Below are positions 54,561 to 63,078 of a stretch of DNA of 64,000 bases, in pieces. The stretch spans positions 1,488,001-1,552,000 of the forward strand of contig NZ_SODI01000001.1 of the NCBI RefSeq assembly GCF_004365915.1. Direction: 5' to 3'. A program made the position numbers and the translations under genes. This DNA comes from Cryobacterium psychrophilum (lineage in GTDB: Bacteria; Actinomycetota; Actinomycetes; Actinomycetales; Microbacteriaceae). How positions within the stretch are numbered: the stretch's first letter is position 1; each line of letters starts with the position of its first letter. The notes under the pieces are model-generated. The model was not told the origin of the DNA and did no database searches. It was given only the letters and a program-made list of their open reading frames with translations.

Positions 54561-55669
54561 ACGGTTTGCTGACGAACACGCAGAGAACCCTGGTGATAAG
54601 CCAGACGCCTCCTCCCCTCCACGGTTCCACAGTCATGACAGCAACGTTGCTTGGCGTGCTGGATCGCATAGGAATGAACCCACGCTTGCTCGACCGCAGA
54701 TTCAGTCGGTCCATGAATGAGGTCGGTCGAACTTCGACTAGAAAGATCCTTGCAGTATTTTCTCTCATAGGACGCCTTATCCGCACTCTCGCAGTCACCC
54801 GGCCGACATCATGCATCTTTTTCATTACCACCCGACCAGGCTCTTTCCTGATCGATTGGGTCCTGAACGAAATACTTACCCTCGCTAGGGTCCCTATAAT
54901 CCACTACATTCACACCCAGGGCTTCGTGGACCTTGCGGCCCGCGGACGAATATGGGATGTACTTGTCCGCAGGCTGTTGGGGAACGCGCAGATGACCATT
55001 TGCCTAGGCCCATCATTGGTGCCTGATGTCAGTGCGTGGGTAAAAGGTCAACTCATCTGCATTCCAAACACTACGAGCGGGTCGCCCACCGCGGGCGTGA
55101 AAAACCACGAAGACCACCCGCAAAAGGTTCTGTTTCTATCCAATCTGATCCCGTCCAAGGGCCCCGAGGACTTCATAGAAATGGCGCTACATGTCCGGCG
55201 TAACTCACCCGCCGCTGTACTCCAAATCGTGGGCGCTGACAGCGACCCTGAATTTACTTTCACACTCAAGTCGAGGGCAGCCCAACTCGGACTTGATCAC
55301 TGCCTTCAGTTCTTAGGCCCAAAATATGGGGAAGACAAGTGGCTCTTGCTACAGGACGCGACCGTCTTGATTTACCCCAGCCACTACGACGCGCAACCCC
55401 TAACGATCTTAGAAGCCTTTTCGTGCAGCACCCCAGTCATCGCGTATAGGACAGGCGGTATTCCCGATCTGATTTCTAGCGACGTCAACGGCTATCTCGT
55501 AGATCCGGGAGACCTGGAGGCCCTCGCGGGTCACTGCAATAGTATTCTTAGCGACGTGGCGCTTCGCAAGAGGCTCAAGGAATCTGCGTTGCTGAGTTAC
55601 CTTGAGGACTATTCCTTGGCAGCCTATGAAGCATCTTGGCAGTCCGCCATGCGCTCGGCATTCGCATGA
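54539..55669 (+). CDS. GT4-like glycosyltransferase (GT-B fold)
   Basis: The product is 376 aa with a TTG start inside the preceding gene. The C-terminal donor domain shows VLFLSNLIPSKGPEDFIEMA, LQFLGPKYGEDKW and the family motif YPSHYDAQPLTILEAFSCSTPVIAYRTGGIPDLI, where the Glu contacts the nucleotide sugar. The N-terminal half is acceptor-binding and not diagnostic. It probably adds a sugar to the growing exopolysaccharide repeat. It overlaps its upstream neighbour and is followed by a convergent galE. Confidence 0.88.
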   Translation: MASTETLDGLLTNTQRTLVISQTPPPLHGSTVMTATLLGVLDRIGMNPRLLDRRFSRSMNEVGRTSTRKILAVFSLIGRLIRTLAVTRPTSCIFFITTRPGSFLIDWVLNEILTLARVPIIHYIHTQGFVDLAARGRIWDVLVRRLLGNAQMTICLGPSLVPDVSAWVKGQLICIPNTTSGSPTAGVKNHEDHPQKVLFLSNLIPSKGPEDFIEMALHVRRNSPAAVLQIVGADSDPEFTFTLKSRAAQLGLDHCLQFLGPKYGEDKWLLLQDATVLIYPSHYDAQPLTILEAFSCSTPVIAYRTGGIPDLISSDVNGYLVDPGDLEALAGHCNSILSDVALRKRLKESALLSYLEDYSLAAYEASWQSAMRSAFA

Positions 55670-55685
55670 CTTAAATCACTTCCGT

Positions 55686-56672
55686 TCAATGCAGGCGTTT
55701 TGACATTCTGTTATAGAGAAATGATTCCCACGCCGAGGTTACAATCTCATCGATGCCGCGCTTGGATTTCCATCCAAGGGCCAATTCTATCGCGACGGGA
55801 TCGGCCACAACACTTCCTGGATCGCCAGCGCGCCGTCCACGTATCTCAGGGGTCAAATCCATAGCGGCCGCTGTAAGAATCGACCGAATCATTTCGCGCA
55901 CGGATGCGCCAAAACCTGTACCGACGTTGTAGACCTCGTGTCGTGGTGGCCCGTCCTTAAGGCTGTCCATGGTCGCAACGTGCGCGTCCGCCAAATCAAG
56001 AACATGGATAAAGTCACGCACACAAGTTCCGTCGGTAGTCAGGTAGTCATCACCGAAAATAATAGGGGGCAGCCCCTGAACGATGCGGTCAAATACCATT
56101 GGAACCAAGTTTAGGACGGCTGTATCGCCAAGTTCGGCCCACCCAGCGCCAGCAACGTTAAAATACCGCAAACTGGCCGCGCGCAGTTTCTGGGCCGTGG
56201 CAGCGCCAGAGATGAGCCATTCACCGGCGAGCTTCGACTCTCCGTACGGGTTTATTGGTTCAGTTCGAGCCGTCTCCGGGATTAGGCCATTGTCAGGCGC
56301 ACCGTAGACGGCCGCCGATGAAGAAAAAACGATTCTTGAGACTTCGGCCGCCTCCATCGCAATTAGAAGATTTGCAAGGGCGCCAACATTTTGTTGATAG
56401 TACCAAGCCGGGCGTATCACCGACTCACCTACCTGCTTTCGCCCCGCAAAATGGAAAACCGAAGTCACCGAGTACTCACGCAGTATCGCTTCAACCGTAC
56501 CGATCGAGTCAGCGTGCGCTAAGTCAAGTTCGATAATCGGAATGTCAGGGACGCGCTCCCTGTTGCCAGTGATGAGATCATCCACTATGACGATTTCATC
56601 ACCGCGATCGCGAAGTAATCGCGCAACATGCGATCCGATATATCCGGCCCCGCCCGTAATGAGAATGCTCAT
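55686..56672 (-). CDS. galE: UDP-glucose 4-epimerase
   Basis: The product is 328 aa. Motifs: ITGGAGYIGSHV (NAD site), FHFAGRKQVGESV, FSSSAAVYG, NPYGESKLAGEW (catalytic Tyr and Lys) and LRYFNVAGA. It interconverts UDP-glucose and UDP-galactose for the surface polysaccharide. It points against the two genes before it and stands in the lower-GC block. Confidence 0.95.
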   Translation of the reverse strand: MSILITGGAGYIGSHVARLLRDRGDEIVIVDDLITGNRERVPDIPIIELDLAHADSIGTVEAILREYSVTSVFHFAGRKQVGESVIRPAWYYQQNVGALANLLIAMEAAEVSRIVFSSSAAVYGAPDNGLIPETARTEPINPYGESKLAGEWLISGAATAQKLRAASLRYFNVAGAGWAELGDTAVLNLVPMVFDRIVQGLPPIIFGDDYLTTDGTCVRDFIHVLDLADAHVATMDSLKDGPPRHEVYNVGTGFGASVREMIRSILTAAAMDLTPEIRGRRAGDPGSVVADPVAIELALGWKSKRGIDEIVTSAWESFLYNRMSKRLH

Positions 56673-56892
56673 TCTTTCATCCTAAATGATCGTTCAATAG
56701 TGCAGTTTGCGTCAACCGGCCACCGCGTGTGCCTTGACTAGAGACTCCTCCGACTGCCGACGCATGCCTTGGAAGAGCCCGATCACGATTTCGATGCACG
56801 TTCCATTGAGCCGGCGGAGAGCCCCAATCCCACCATCGAACAGCGCGCACATGAGCGTAGTACACGTCGAATCTGTCTTGACGAAAAGTGGG

Positions 56893-57702
56893 CTACGACT
56901 CGAACCGCACCCGTTCGGCGAAGCGTCTTCTAGCCCACGTAATGATTGAGCGAAGGTCGGTTGGAGCACTCATCGGCAACGCCTGCAACTTTGCGCTTGG
57001 CCGAGGAAACCGATCCCGATTCCTGACCCGAGCAAGTCGCCCATCCCGGCCGCTGACAAGTGCGTACTGCAGACTTATTGGTCGGACGGTTCGATAAAGA
57101 AGGAGAACGGAGTCGACACAGCCGAATTCGCTGGCGCGTAATTTGCGAAAAAGCGCGAAATCCTCGGCTCGCCGGCAATTTTCATCGTACCCACCCACTG
57201 CCAAGAATGCTGCCTTGCGAAACATAGAGGCTCCGTGTGCAACTGGCATCTTCGAACGACGGATTCGTGCTTGGATTTCCGCGGAGGCGACCGGCCAATG
57301 ATGCACTATCGGACCACCCCAAGTGCCAAATTCAGCGAGGTGCCCACTTAGGACAGCCATTTGTGGATGCTGGATCATCTCCTCAAATTGCATTTGTAAT
57401 CGATGTGGGAGGGACAAATCGTCGGCGTCTAAAATCGCAATTAGATCTGCCTTCGACCGTCCGATGCCCGTATTTCGCGCTGCCCCCGCCCCCATGTTCA
57501 TCGGTTGAACTAGCATTTGAATTTTGGGGTCCTCGAGAAAAGGTCGGACCATATCCGGAGTCCGATCAGTTGAAGCATCATCAACGATAATCAATTCCCA
57601 GTCAAGAAACGTCTGATTTTGAACAGACCTTATTGCATCGCCGATTGTGTACTCTGAGTTGTACGCCGCCATAACGACAGAAACCGAAGTCAAAATACGC
57701 AC
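56893..57702 (-). CDS. GT2 family glycosyltransferase
   Basis: The product is about 269 aa from the GTG at 57702 (VRILTSVSVVMAAYN); an ATG 16 codons upstream is the alternative. GT-A motifs: SVVMAAYNSEYTIGDAIRSVQNQTF, DWELIIVDDASTD, NMGAGAARNTG and AILDADDL (DxD-type metal site), then GGYDENCRRAEDFALF. It transfers a nucleotide-activated sugar at the membrane face. It lies 220 bp downstream of galE on the same strand, with no gene in between. Confidence 0.88.
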   Translation of the reverse strand: MRILTSVSVVMAAYNSEYTIGDAIRSVQNQTFLDWELIIVDDASTDRTPDMVRPFLEDPKIQMLVQPMNMGAGAARNTGIGRSKADLIAILDADDLSLPHRLQMQFEEMIQHPQMAVLSGHLAEFGTWGGPIVHHWPVASAEIQARIRRSKMPVAHGASMFRKAAFLAVGGYDENCRRAEDFALFRKLRASEFGCVDSVLLLYRTVRPISLQYALVSGRDGRLARVRNRDRFPRPSAKLQALPMSAPTDLRSIITWARRRFAERVRFES

Positions 57703-58117
57703 CGTTGCAGGGCGCCTTGCCGGCGTTGGATCGCAACCCTGATGCCACATCGATCATTCAACGGAGCCCTCGGAATCCTAAATCTAACGTACCTGCGAAC
57801 GGTGGGACCAACGATAGAAAGATCACCGAAATCGCGAAGGGACGCTTGGCCTTCGCGCGGAGCGAGCATGTCGTTCCGATCCGAACGATGGAGTGGTGAA
57901 CGAATGACATCTATAGTCGTAGTGTGCTGCACCCCTCCGATGACCGATCGGTTCGACGGGTCAACTCCAGCCGTTCCGAGGTGGAACCGCACGAGTCTCT
58001 TGTGAAAAATCATGATTGCCCCCTAAGCCATTGCGCCGTCTACTTTGCTGAGCTTAGCCTGTCGTCATTCTTTGGGCCACTCAACTCAATCCCTCTTCGT
58101 TACCGACTTGGTAATTC
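57703..58117. other. Intergenic stretch, nothing supported
   Basis: About 400 bp lie between the GT2 gene and the flippase gene, both on the minus strand. Open frames here lack family resemblance and ribosome sites. The base composition is mixed. No repeat from elsewhere in the window was seen. Confidence 0.5.
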
Positions 58118-59305
58118 CTAGAACAAGAGACGCTTGACCAGAACGACCATGGAGATGACTCGAAGGAATTGGACTGCGAGCGCCGCCCACGCCGCACCTT
58201 CAACTCCTGCGACCAAACTCCCCATTGCTACCCCGGCCAAGAGAGCCACTCCAAATATAAGTCCGATGACGGCCGTCGCGTGCGCTCCTCGGTATGCCTG
58301 AGCCAAGGATGACAGTGGAGACGCTACTGCGGCAAATATCGTCCCAACGACGACCAGAACCAACAGATTGCCTGCATCCGAGTAGCCCGACCCAAAAAGG
58401 ACTCCCATGATGGCGTTGGACCAAGGGAGCGCACATATCGCCATTACTGTCGCCACTATCGTGCCAACCGACAGATAGGCGAGGAGGCGCCTTGAAAATT
58501 GGAGCCCACCGCGTGCAACGGCTGGCATGACTGCGCTTCCGATGGCGCTCGCGACTAGGAAGATTGGGATCGAGACCTTGCTCGCCGCTGCCATAATGCC
58601 AGCAGACGACGTTCCCGAAAGCAAAGCGACGATCGGGATATCAAGGTTTCTGGCTTGACTGGCAATATTAGTCAATGAGTACGGAAGTGCCTCCCGCAGA
58701 ATCAACCGCCAGGCGATAGTTTCAGTTTCCCAAAACTGACTTTGGCGCCGGATGGAAAAATGGGCATGGAGCGCTCCTCCAAAGCTCCCCACCAAGAGAC
58801 TGATTCCAAATGTGAGCTCAGAAGCCAGGTCAAAAGATGAGAGAGAAATGAAGCACAAAACAGGTAAAATCCGTCGAATCGCGATGGAGACCGCAGGCGT
58901 AACGACGGCTTGTTGAGCGATGAACACACCAAGTTGCGCCTCGACATTTTTCTCAAAGGCAACCCAAGCTATCACCAAGACCGCCCACGGCGTCCAGCCC
59001 ACTGCCGAGCATGCGACTAAATATAGCGCGCTGAGAAGCAGTGCGAATATAGAGGTAGAAACTTGGTTTATCCGAAGCGCAGCCGCCACCCTGGATATGT
59101 CGCGATCGACGGCGAATGCTTTGACTATAAAAGTTGACAGCCCTAGGTCAGCCATTACGCCCAGAAAAGCGGCGATGCCGATGAGCGCATTGACCTCCCC
59201 GAAAAGCCCAGAGTCGACGGATCTCGCGAAGAGCACAAACAGCATTGCTTGGCAAAAGCTTCCCCCGCCGCGTGATATCAACACCCAGGTTGCTTGCCGT
59301 CTCAC
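58118..59305 (-). CDS. Polysaccharide flippase (Wzx/oligosaccharide-translocase family)
   Basis: The product is 395 aa, starting with GTG. It has about twelve membrane helices, for example WVLISRGGGSFCQAMLFVLFARS and LIGIAAFLGVMADLGLSTFIVKAF, the N-terminal pattern of Polysacc_synt/MATE-like flippases. A mid-protein segment NLDIPIVALLSGTSSAGIMAAASKVSIP marks the same fold. It likely moves lipid-linked repeat units across the membrane for the polymerase at 61155. Its Leu- and Ile-rich codons and lower GC match the block, not the surrounding genome. Confidence 0.85.
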   Translation of the reverse strand: MRRQATWVLISRGGGSFCQAMLFVLFARSVDSGLFGEVNALIGIAAFLGVMADLGLSTFIVKAFAVDRDISRVAAALRINQVSTSIFALLLSALYLVACSAVGWTPWAVLVIAWVAFEKNVEAQLGVFIAQQAVVTPAVSIAIRRILPVLCFISLSSFDLASELTFGISLLVGSFGGALHAHFSIRRQSQFWETETIAWRLILREALPYSLTNIASQARNLDIPIVALLSGTSSAGIMAAASKVSIPIFLVASAIGSAVMPAVARGGLQFSRRLLAYLSVGTIVATVMAICALPWSNAIMGVLFGSGYSDAGNLLVLVVVGTIFAAVASPLSSLAQAYRGAHATAVIGLIFGVALLAGVAMGSLVAGVEGAAWAALAVQFLRVISMVVLVKRLLF

Positions 59306-59997
59306 CGGGCCTTCGTTCGGCTTCGCTCATTCGCGAATCGATACACATTCAGGCTCATGCCAGCTAAAGTCCCATCCTAGGTTCAACGACCCTTAGACCA
59401 ATTATGGGCACACCAGCGATCCCCTTCAATCAAACACTCAACCGAACGGAAGCGCCAGTACGGTAGCCATCAAGAAAACGCGGCGTGACAGTTCGAGGTT
59501 GTATGGTGCAGGGTAAGTCCAGACAGCGAAGTGTCGCGAGAGTCTTCGGGCGATTCACAATCATCGTGCTCGGGTGCCGGAGTTTTGCAACTGCGAAATT
59601 TTCGAACCGTCGTGGGCAGGCGACGACCTTTCGTCGGAATGGCCTTGGTCCTTTGACCCTGCAGTACTGAAGGAAAATCCGTCGTGGTTGCGCGAGCACG
59701 AACTGCAGGCTTCGGCTGCGCTTAGGCTATCATCGTGTACCCGCGATGTTTGTGTCTGAGACTGGCCCCGCGGCACCCCGCAGTCAAGCGACCCGCGCCG
59801 TGCAACCCCGACTCATGCAAATTTTTGTCGACGATGGAGACTCCCCAATTCATCGCCGCGGTTAGGTTTCGACGCCGTTGACCCCTTCGTCGGAGCCAGC
59901 GATTCCAAGCGTCGCCTACGGAGTAGTCTTAAGGAACATTGAGGAGTCCGCCTCTACCGCAAACAGGAACGGCGTAGCCGCCATCGGGGGAACAACC
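59306..59997. other. Divergent intergenic region, no gene supported
   Basis: Nearly 700 bp lie between the flippase gene (minus) and the GT4 gene (plus). It must hold promoters for both directions, but I could not fix hexamers with confidence. Short frames with start codons occur but have no family likeness. It is possibly the remains of a lost gene. Confidence 0.45.
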
Positions 59998-61158
59998 ATG
60001 AAGCTGGAAGGCCAAAGCGACGCTTTCACACCCCTAAAGTCGCTTGAAGTCTCGACACGTTCCGACGTGACTCCAGCCGACGAAACCATGCAAGGTCGAG
60101 GCATGAGACTCGTGCATTATTACCGTGATTTGTCTCGCCCATCAGGTGTAACAGCAGCTATAGCTGGATGGCAATTGGCCAGCCAACGTGCTGGTGTGGA
60201 CACAATTGCCCTGCACAATGGCGAGGAGGGCGAGTGGGATCTTCGGAGTGAAATCGTGCCCCACTATGGTCGGGGTCGTCAGGGGCAAATACCACGTCTG
60301 GATGGATATCTCAGTCGTAACGATATTCTCGTGCTGCACGAAGGTTGGATTACCTCTAACTATGCCGCCGCCGCAACAGCGCGCCGATTGGGGATCCCCT
60401 ACATAGTCGTTCCGCACGGCGTCTATGAGCCTGGAGTGCGTGAAGGCCTCAAGATGCAGTGGTCGGGTCGCGACCAGTTTGAACGACATTATTTACGTCG
60501 TGCGAGCGCCGCGCATATCTTTTATCCCACCGAGGAACCACACGTACGCGCCCTAGCACCGCGTGTTCCGACCTTTTCTCTACCCACCGGCTCCAAGCCG
60601 GCAAGTTCTCAGTGGACCGGAGGAGACGGCTACTACGCTTGGTTCGGTAGGTACGCCATGGGCCACAAGGGGATCGATCGCATGCTCTACTCGTATTCCA
60701 TGATGCCGCCGTCTAAACGATTACCTCTCAAACTTCGAGGTATCGATTATGACTCCGGTCGGGATGCGACGAGAAACCTTGTATCCAAGCTCGATCTTGA
60801 CAAGTGGGTCGCCGTTGGCGGACAGCTAGAATCCGCCGAGAAGGACGACTTCCTGAGCCGCTGCAGCGCTTTCTTGTTTCCGTCCCGGTGGGAGAGCCAG
60901 GGAATTGCATTAGTGGAAGCCCTCGCAATGGGCACTCCGTGCGTCGTGAGTGATTCCATACATATGTCGGCCAGTTTGCTCTCTTCTGGTGCTGCTTCCG
61001 TTGTTTCGTTTGACGATTTCACGCGGGCCTCTGACGCGATGGCTCAGGTCATTCACCAGCGCAACTTGTCCGTGCAAGCACGCAGCTATGTTGAACGAGA
61101 GTTGTCTTGGCCCACGCTGGGCGTTCGCTACGCACAGGAGGTAGCAGCTCTCGTATGA
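59998..61158 (+). CDS. GT4-family glycosyltransferase
   Basis: The product is about 386 aa from the ATG at 59998, chosen because GGGGGA stands six bases before it; an ATG at 60103 (MRLVHYYRD) starts closer to the domain. The domain holds VHYYRDLSRPSGVTAAIAGWQLASQ, VVPHGVYEPGVREGL, AWFGRYAMGHKGIDRML and FPSRWESQGIALVEALAMGTPCVVSD, the last being the GT4 donor motif. It acts in exopolysaccharide assembly. Its stop overlaps the start of the polymerase gene (ATGA). Confidence 0.88.
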   Translation: MKLEGQSDAFTPLKSLEVSTRSDVTPADETMQGRGMRLVHYYRDLSRPSGVTAAIAGWQLASQRAGVDTIALHNGEEGEWDLRSEIVPHYGRGRQGQIPRLDGYLSRNDILVLHEGWITSNYAAAATARRLGIPYIVVPHGVYEPGVREGLKMQWSGRDQFERHYLRRASAAHIFYPTEEPHVRALAPRVPTFSLPTGSKPASSQWTGGDGYYAWFGRYAMGHKGIDRMLYSYSMMPPSKRLPLKLRGIDYDSGRDATRNLVSKLDLDKWVAVGGQLESAEKDDFLSRCSAFLFPSRWESQGIALVEALAMGTPCVVSDSIHMSASLLSSGAASVVSFDDFTRASDAMAQVIHQRNLSVQARSYVERELSWPTLGVRYAQEVAALV

Positions 61159-62426
61159 GCATTCGAGGCTCGAGAACCGAATTAAAGGGCTCGAAGTCTG
61201 ACCCTACGATTGCAAACAAATTGCCCGTGGTCGCCATCGTTGGTCTATCTTGGCTCATGCTTAGTGAGGTTGTTCGGGATAACAACCTGCAAGGCCCGCT
61301 TACCGTTGGCCTCGCAGCCCTGGTTAGCGTCTTCTTGCCCCTCGTATTTGCGCGACGGCACTCGTGGCGTCAATTGGGTTCTATGCAGACGTGGATCAGT
61401 TGCCTCTTTGGGTTTTTCCTTGTTTGGGTGATTTTCAGACTCGTTACTGGTGACAGCGGCTTAAGTCGTAACGGAATACAGAACGTAAGCGTGTACGCAG
61501 TCTTTGTCGTTGTACTTCTCGCCGTCACTACTTCAGCGAAAAGTATCAACACGTCTCAGTTGATCTCAACGACAAGAAATCTTGCGGCAATTGGGTCGTT
61601 GCCCTTTTTCGCGCTGGCGGCGGTGACCGATGGGTTGAGCGGCAGGTTTATCGGAACCGGCAGTATCACCGCTATCGCGGCTATCGGACTAATAATGAGC
61701 GTCGTCGTGCCACGTACTCTCTGGACAAGACTTTTCATTCTTGCCTTCTTCCTCGTAATTTTTGCTTCCCTGTCAAGGACGTACATCGTGTACGCAATCT
61801 TCTGCCTGACGCTGCCGCCCTTGAGATTGTCAGCTCTTGGTTCGTTCCTCAGACGGTGGTTTGCCAGAGCGGCGGCAGCTGCAGTAGCGGCAATCGTTCT
61901 TATGACGCAATATGCTCCTCTTAGAGACAGATTTCTAGTAAATGACGGCGCAACAATAGCGGGACTGTCGGTCGGCACGTCCGGGCGTATCAATATTTGG
62001 GCGGCGGTCAGTTCGCATATGGACGACTGGTCCCTGACGTTTGGACACGGTGCGGGCCAAGCCGAGGTACTCGTCGAGAGAATCTTCGTCGTCATCACGC
62101 AGCCTCACAACGACTACCTCAGGCTCCTATACGATTTTGGTCTTATCGGCTTGTTGCTTTGGATTATACCTCTCGTTTCTGCCCTCATTTTTACTTTCAG
62201 GATGTCGTCCAAAATGCGCCATTCCAACGAAATTTCGCTCTTTCTCGCAACTTTCCTCTTGCTGGGGCTCCTCACGACCAGCGGGCTTTTGGACAACATG
62301 ATTATCTACGTGTTCGTGATGGCACCCATAGCGGTTTTTATCGGTGCTTCACTACACGAGGCTGCGAATACGAACCGACGAATTTCACACAGCATCGACT
62401 TACCGAGGGAACGCTCGCGAACCTAG
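61155..62426 (+). CDS. O-antigen ligase/polymerase-like membrane protein
   Basis: The product is 423 aa from the ATG at 61155, which overlaps the preceding stop by 4 nt. About ten membrane helices and one large outer loop carry the Wzy_C-type signature: GTSGRINIWAAVSSHMDDWSLTFGHGAGQAEV then TQPHNDYLRLLYDFGLIGLLLW. The Arg in SGRINIW and the His in QPHNDYLR are the conserved residues. It would polymerise or ligate the repeat unit outside. It is the last gene of the block before the transposase remnant. Confidence 0.88.
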   Translation: MSIRGSRTELKGSKSDPTIANKLPVVAIVGLSWLMLSEVVRDNNLQGPLTVGLAALVSVFLPLVFARRHSWRQLGSMQTWISCLFGFFLVWVIFRLVTGDSGLSRNGIQNVSVYAVFVVVLLAVTTSAKSINTSQLISTTRNLAAIGSLPFFALAAVTDGLSGRFIGTGSITAIAAIGLIMSVVVPRTLWTRLFILAFFLVIFASLSRTYIVYAIFCLTLPPLRLSALGSFLRRWFARAAAAAVAAIVLMTQYAPLRDRFLVNDGATIAGLSVGTSGRINIWAAVSSHMDDWSLTFGHGAGQAEVLVERIFVVITQPHNDYLRLLYDFGLIGLLLWIIPLVSALIFTFRMSSKMRHSNEISLFLATFLLLGLLTTSGLLDNMIIYVFVMAPIAVFIGASLHEAANTNRRISHSIDLPRERSRT

Positions 62427-62600
62427 GTTCAAGTCGGCGGAATGGGCGCCCCAAGGTCGGTCTAAGCCTCGATCCACCGGTCCGCCTTGATTGATCGGCG
62501 TCGCTGAATTCACAACCCGGGTTTTGGTGGCGGGCAGGGCGAAGCTGCCGGCCTTGCTGCCGGTGGTGTTCCAAGTCTTCGTTCGCCGTGTGGCTGGTGG

Positions 62601-62941
62601 TCAGGTGGCGGCGGTTTGCGGCGGGCCGCAGGCCGCCGCGAACGCGGCCGTCCATCCGGGTTCCCACGGCCAGTTGGTCGGCAGGTGCAGGGTGATTTTT
62701 CGCGCGGAGGTGGAGATGCGGGCGGGGACGCTGATGAGTTTGCGGCGGATTGTGCCGCTGCGTGCCTTGCCCAGATCTGCGTCGGCCAGCGAACCAACGG
62801 CGCGCGAAAGGTTGAACGCGATCGTGGCCAGCACGAGCCAGGCCGCGTTGGCCGTGAACACACCCTCGGCAGGTGCGCCAGCGCGCTGTCCTTAAGATCT
62901 GCGTTAATCTGCTCGATCTTATGCAGACGTCTGCATAACAT
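62601..62941 (-). pseudogene. Remnant of an IS1380-family transposase, C-terminal part, frameshifted
   Basis: On the minus strand the peptide KIEQINADLKDSALAHLP leads in a second frame to VFTANAAWLVLATIAFNLSRAVGSLADADLGKARSGTIRRKLISVPARI and HLPTNWPWEPGW. This is the C-terminal end of actinobacterial IS1380 transposases. The two parts are in different frames, joined near 62862, where one base seems missing. The N-terminal two-thirds are absent: homology stops at the palindrome at 62919-62938. The gene is dead. Confidence 0.85.
62919..62938. repeat. 20-bp perfect palindrome at the break in the IS1380 remnant
   Basis: TTATGCAGAC-GTCTGCATAA is fully self-complementary. The IS1380 homology ends exactly here, so the palindrome probably belongs to the element that interrupted it, as an end sequence or recombinase binding site. 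Confidence 0.75.
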
Positions 62942-62961
62942 CGATTATCTTGATGTTCTGG

Positions 62962-63025
62962 TTATGCCGATGTTCTTCCTAAAAAGCTGGTCAGAGCCAG
63001 TTCCCTAGTGAATACTTCGGCATAA
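62962..63025. repeat. Inverted repeat TTATGCCGA...TCGGCATAA upstream of the recombinase gene
   Basis: Nine-base arms at 62962-62970 and 63017-63025 share the outer TTATGC with the palindrome at 62919. The pattern looks like repeated recombinase-binding arms. It lies directly before the recombinase gene. Confidence 0.6.
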
Positions 63026-63078
63026 TTGGGTGAATAGATCCATGCTTGTCCTTTCCGATTCTTGAAAGGACAGAAGTT

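Noticed and set aside
57690..58013. Minus-strand 107-residue frame between the GT2 and flippase genes
   Set aside because: It is Arg-rich without pattern, overlaps the GT2 start and resembles no family.
62510..62941. Intact transposase
   Set aside because: The homology is split over two frames and the N-terminal two-thirds are missing.
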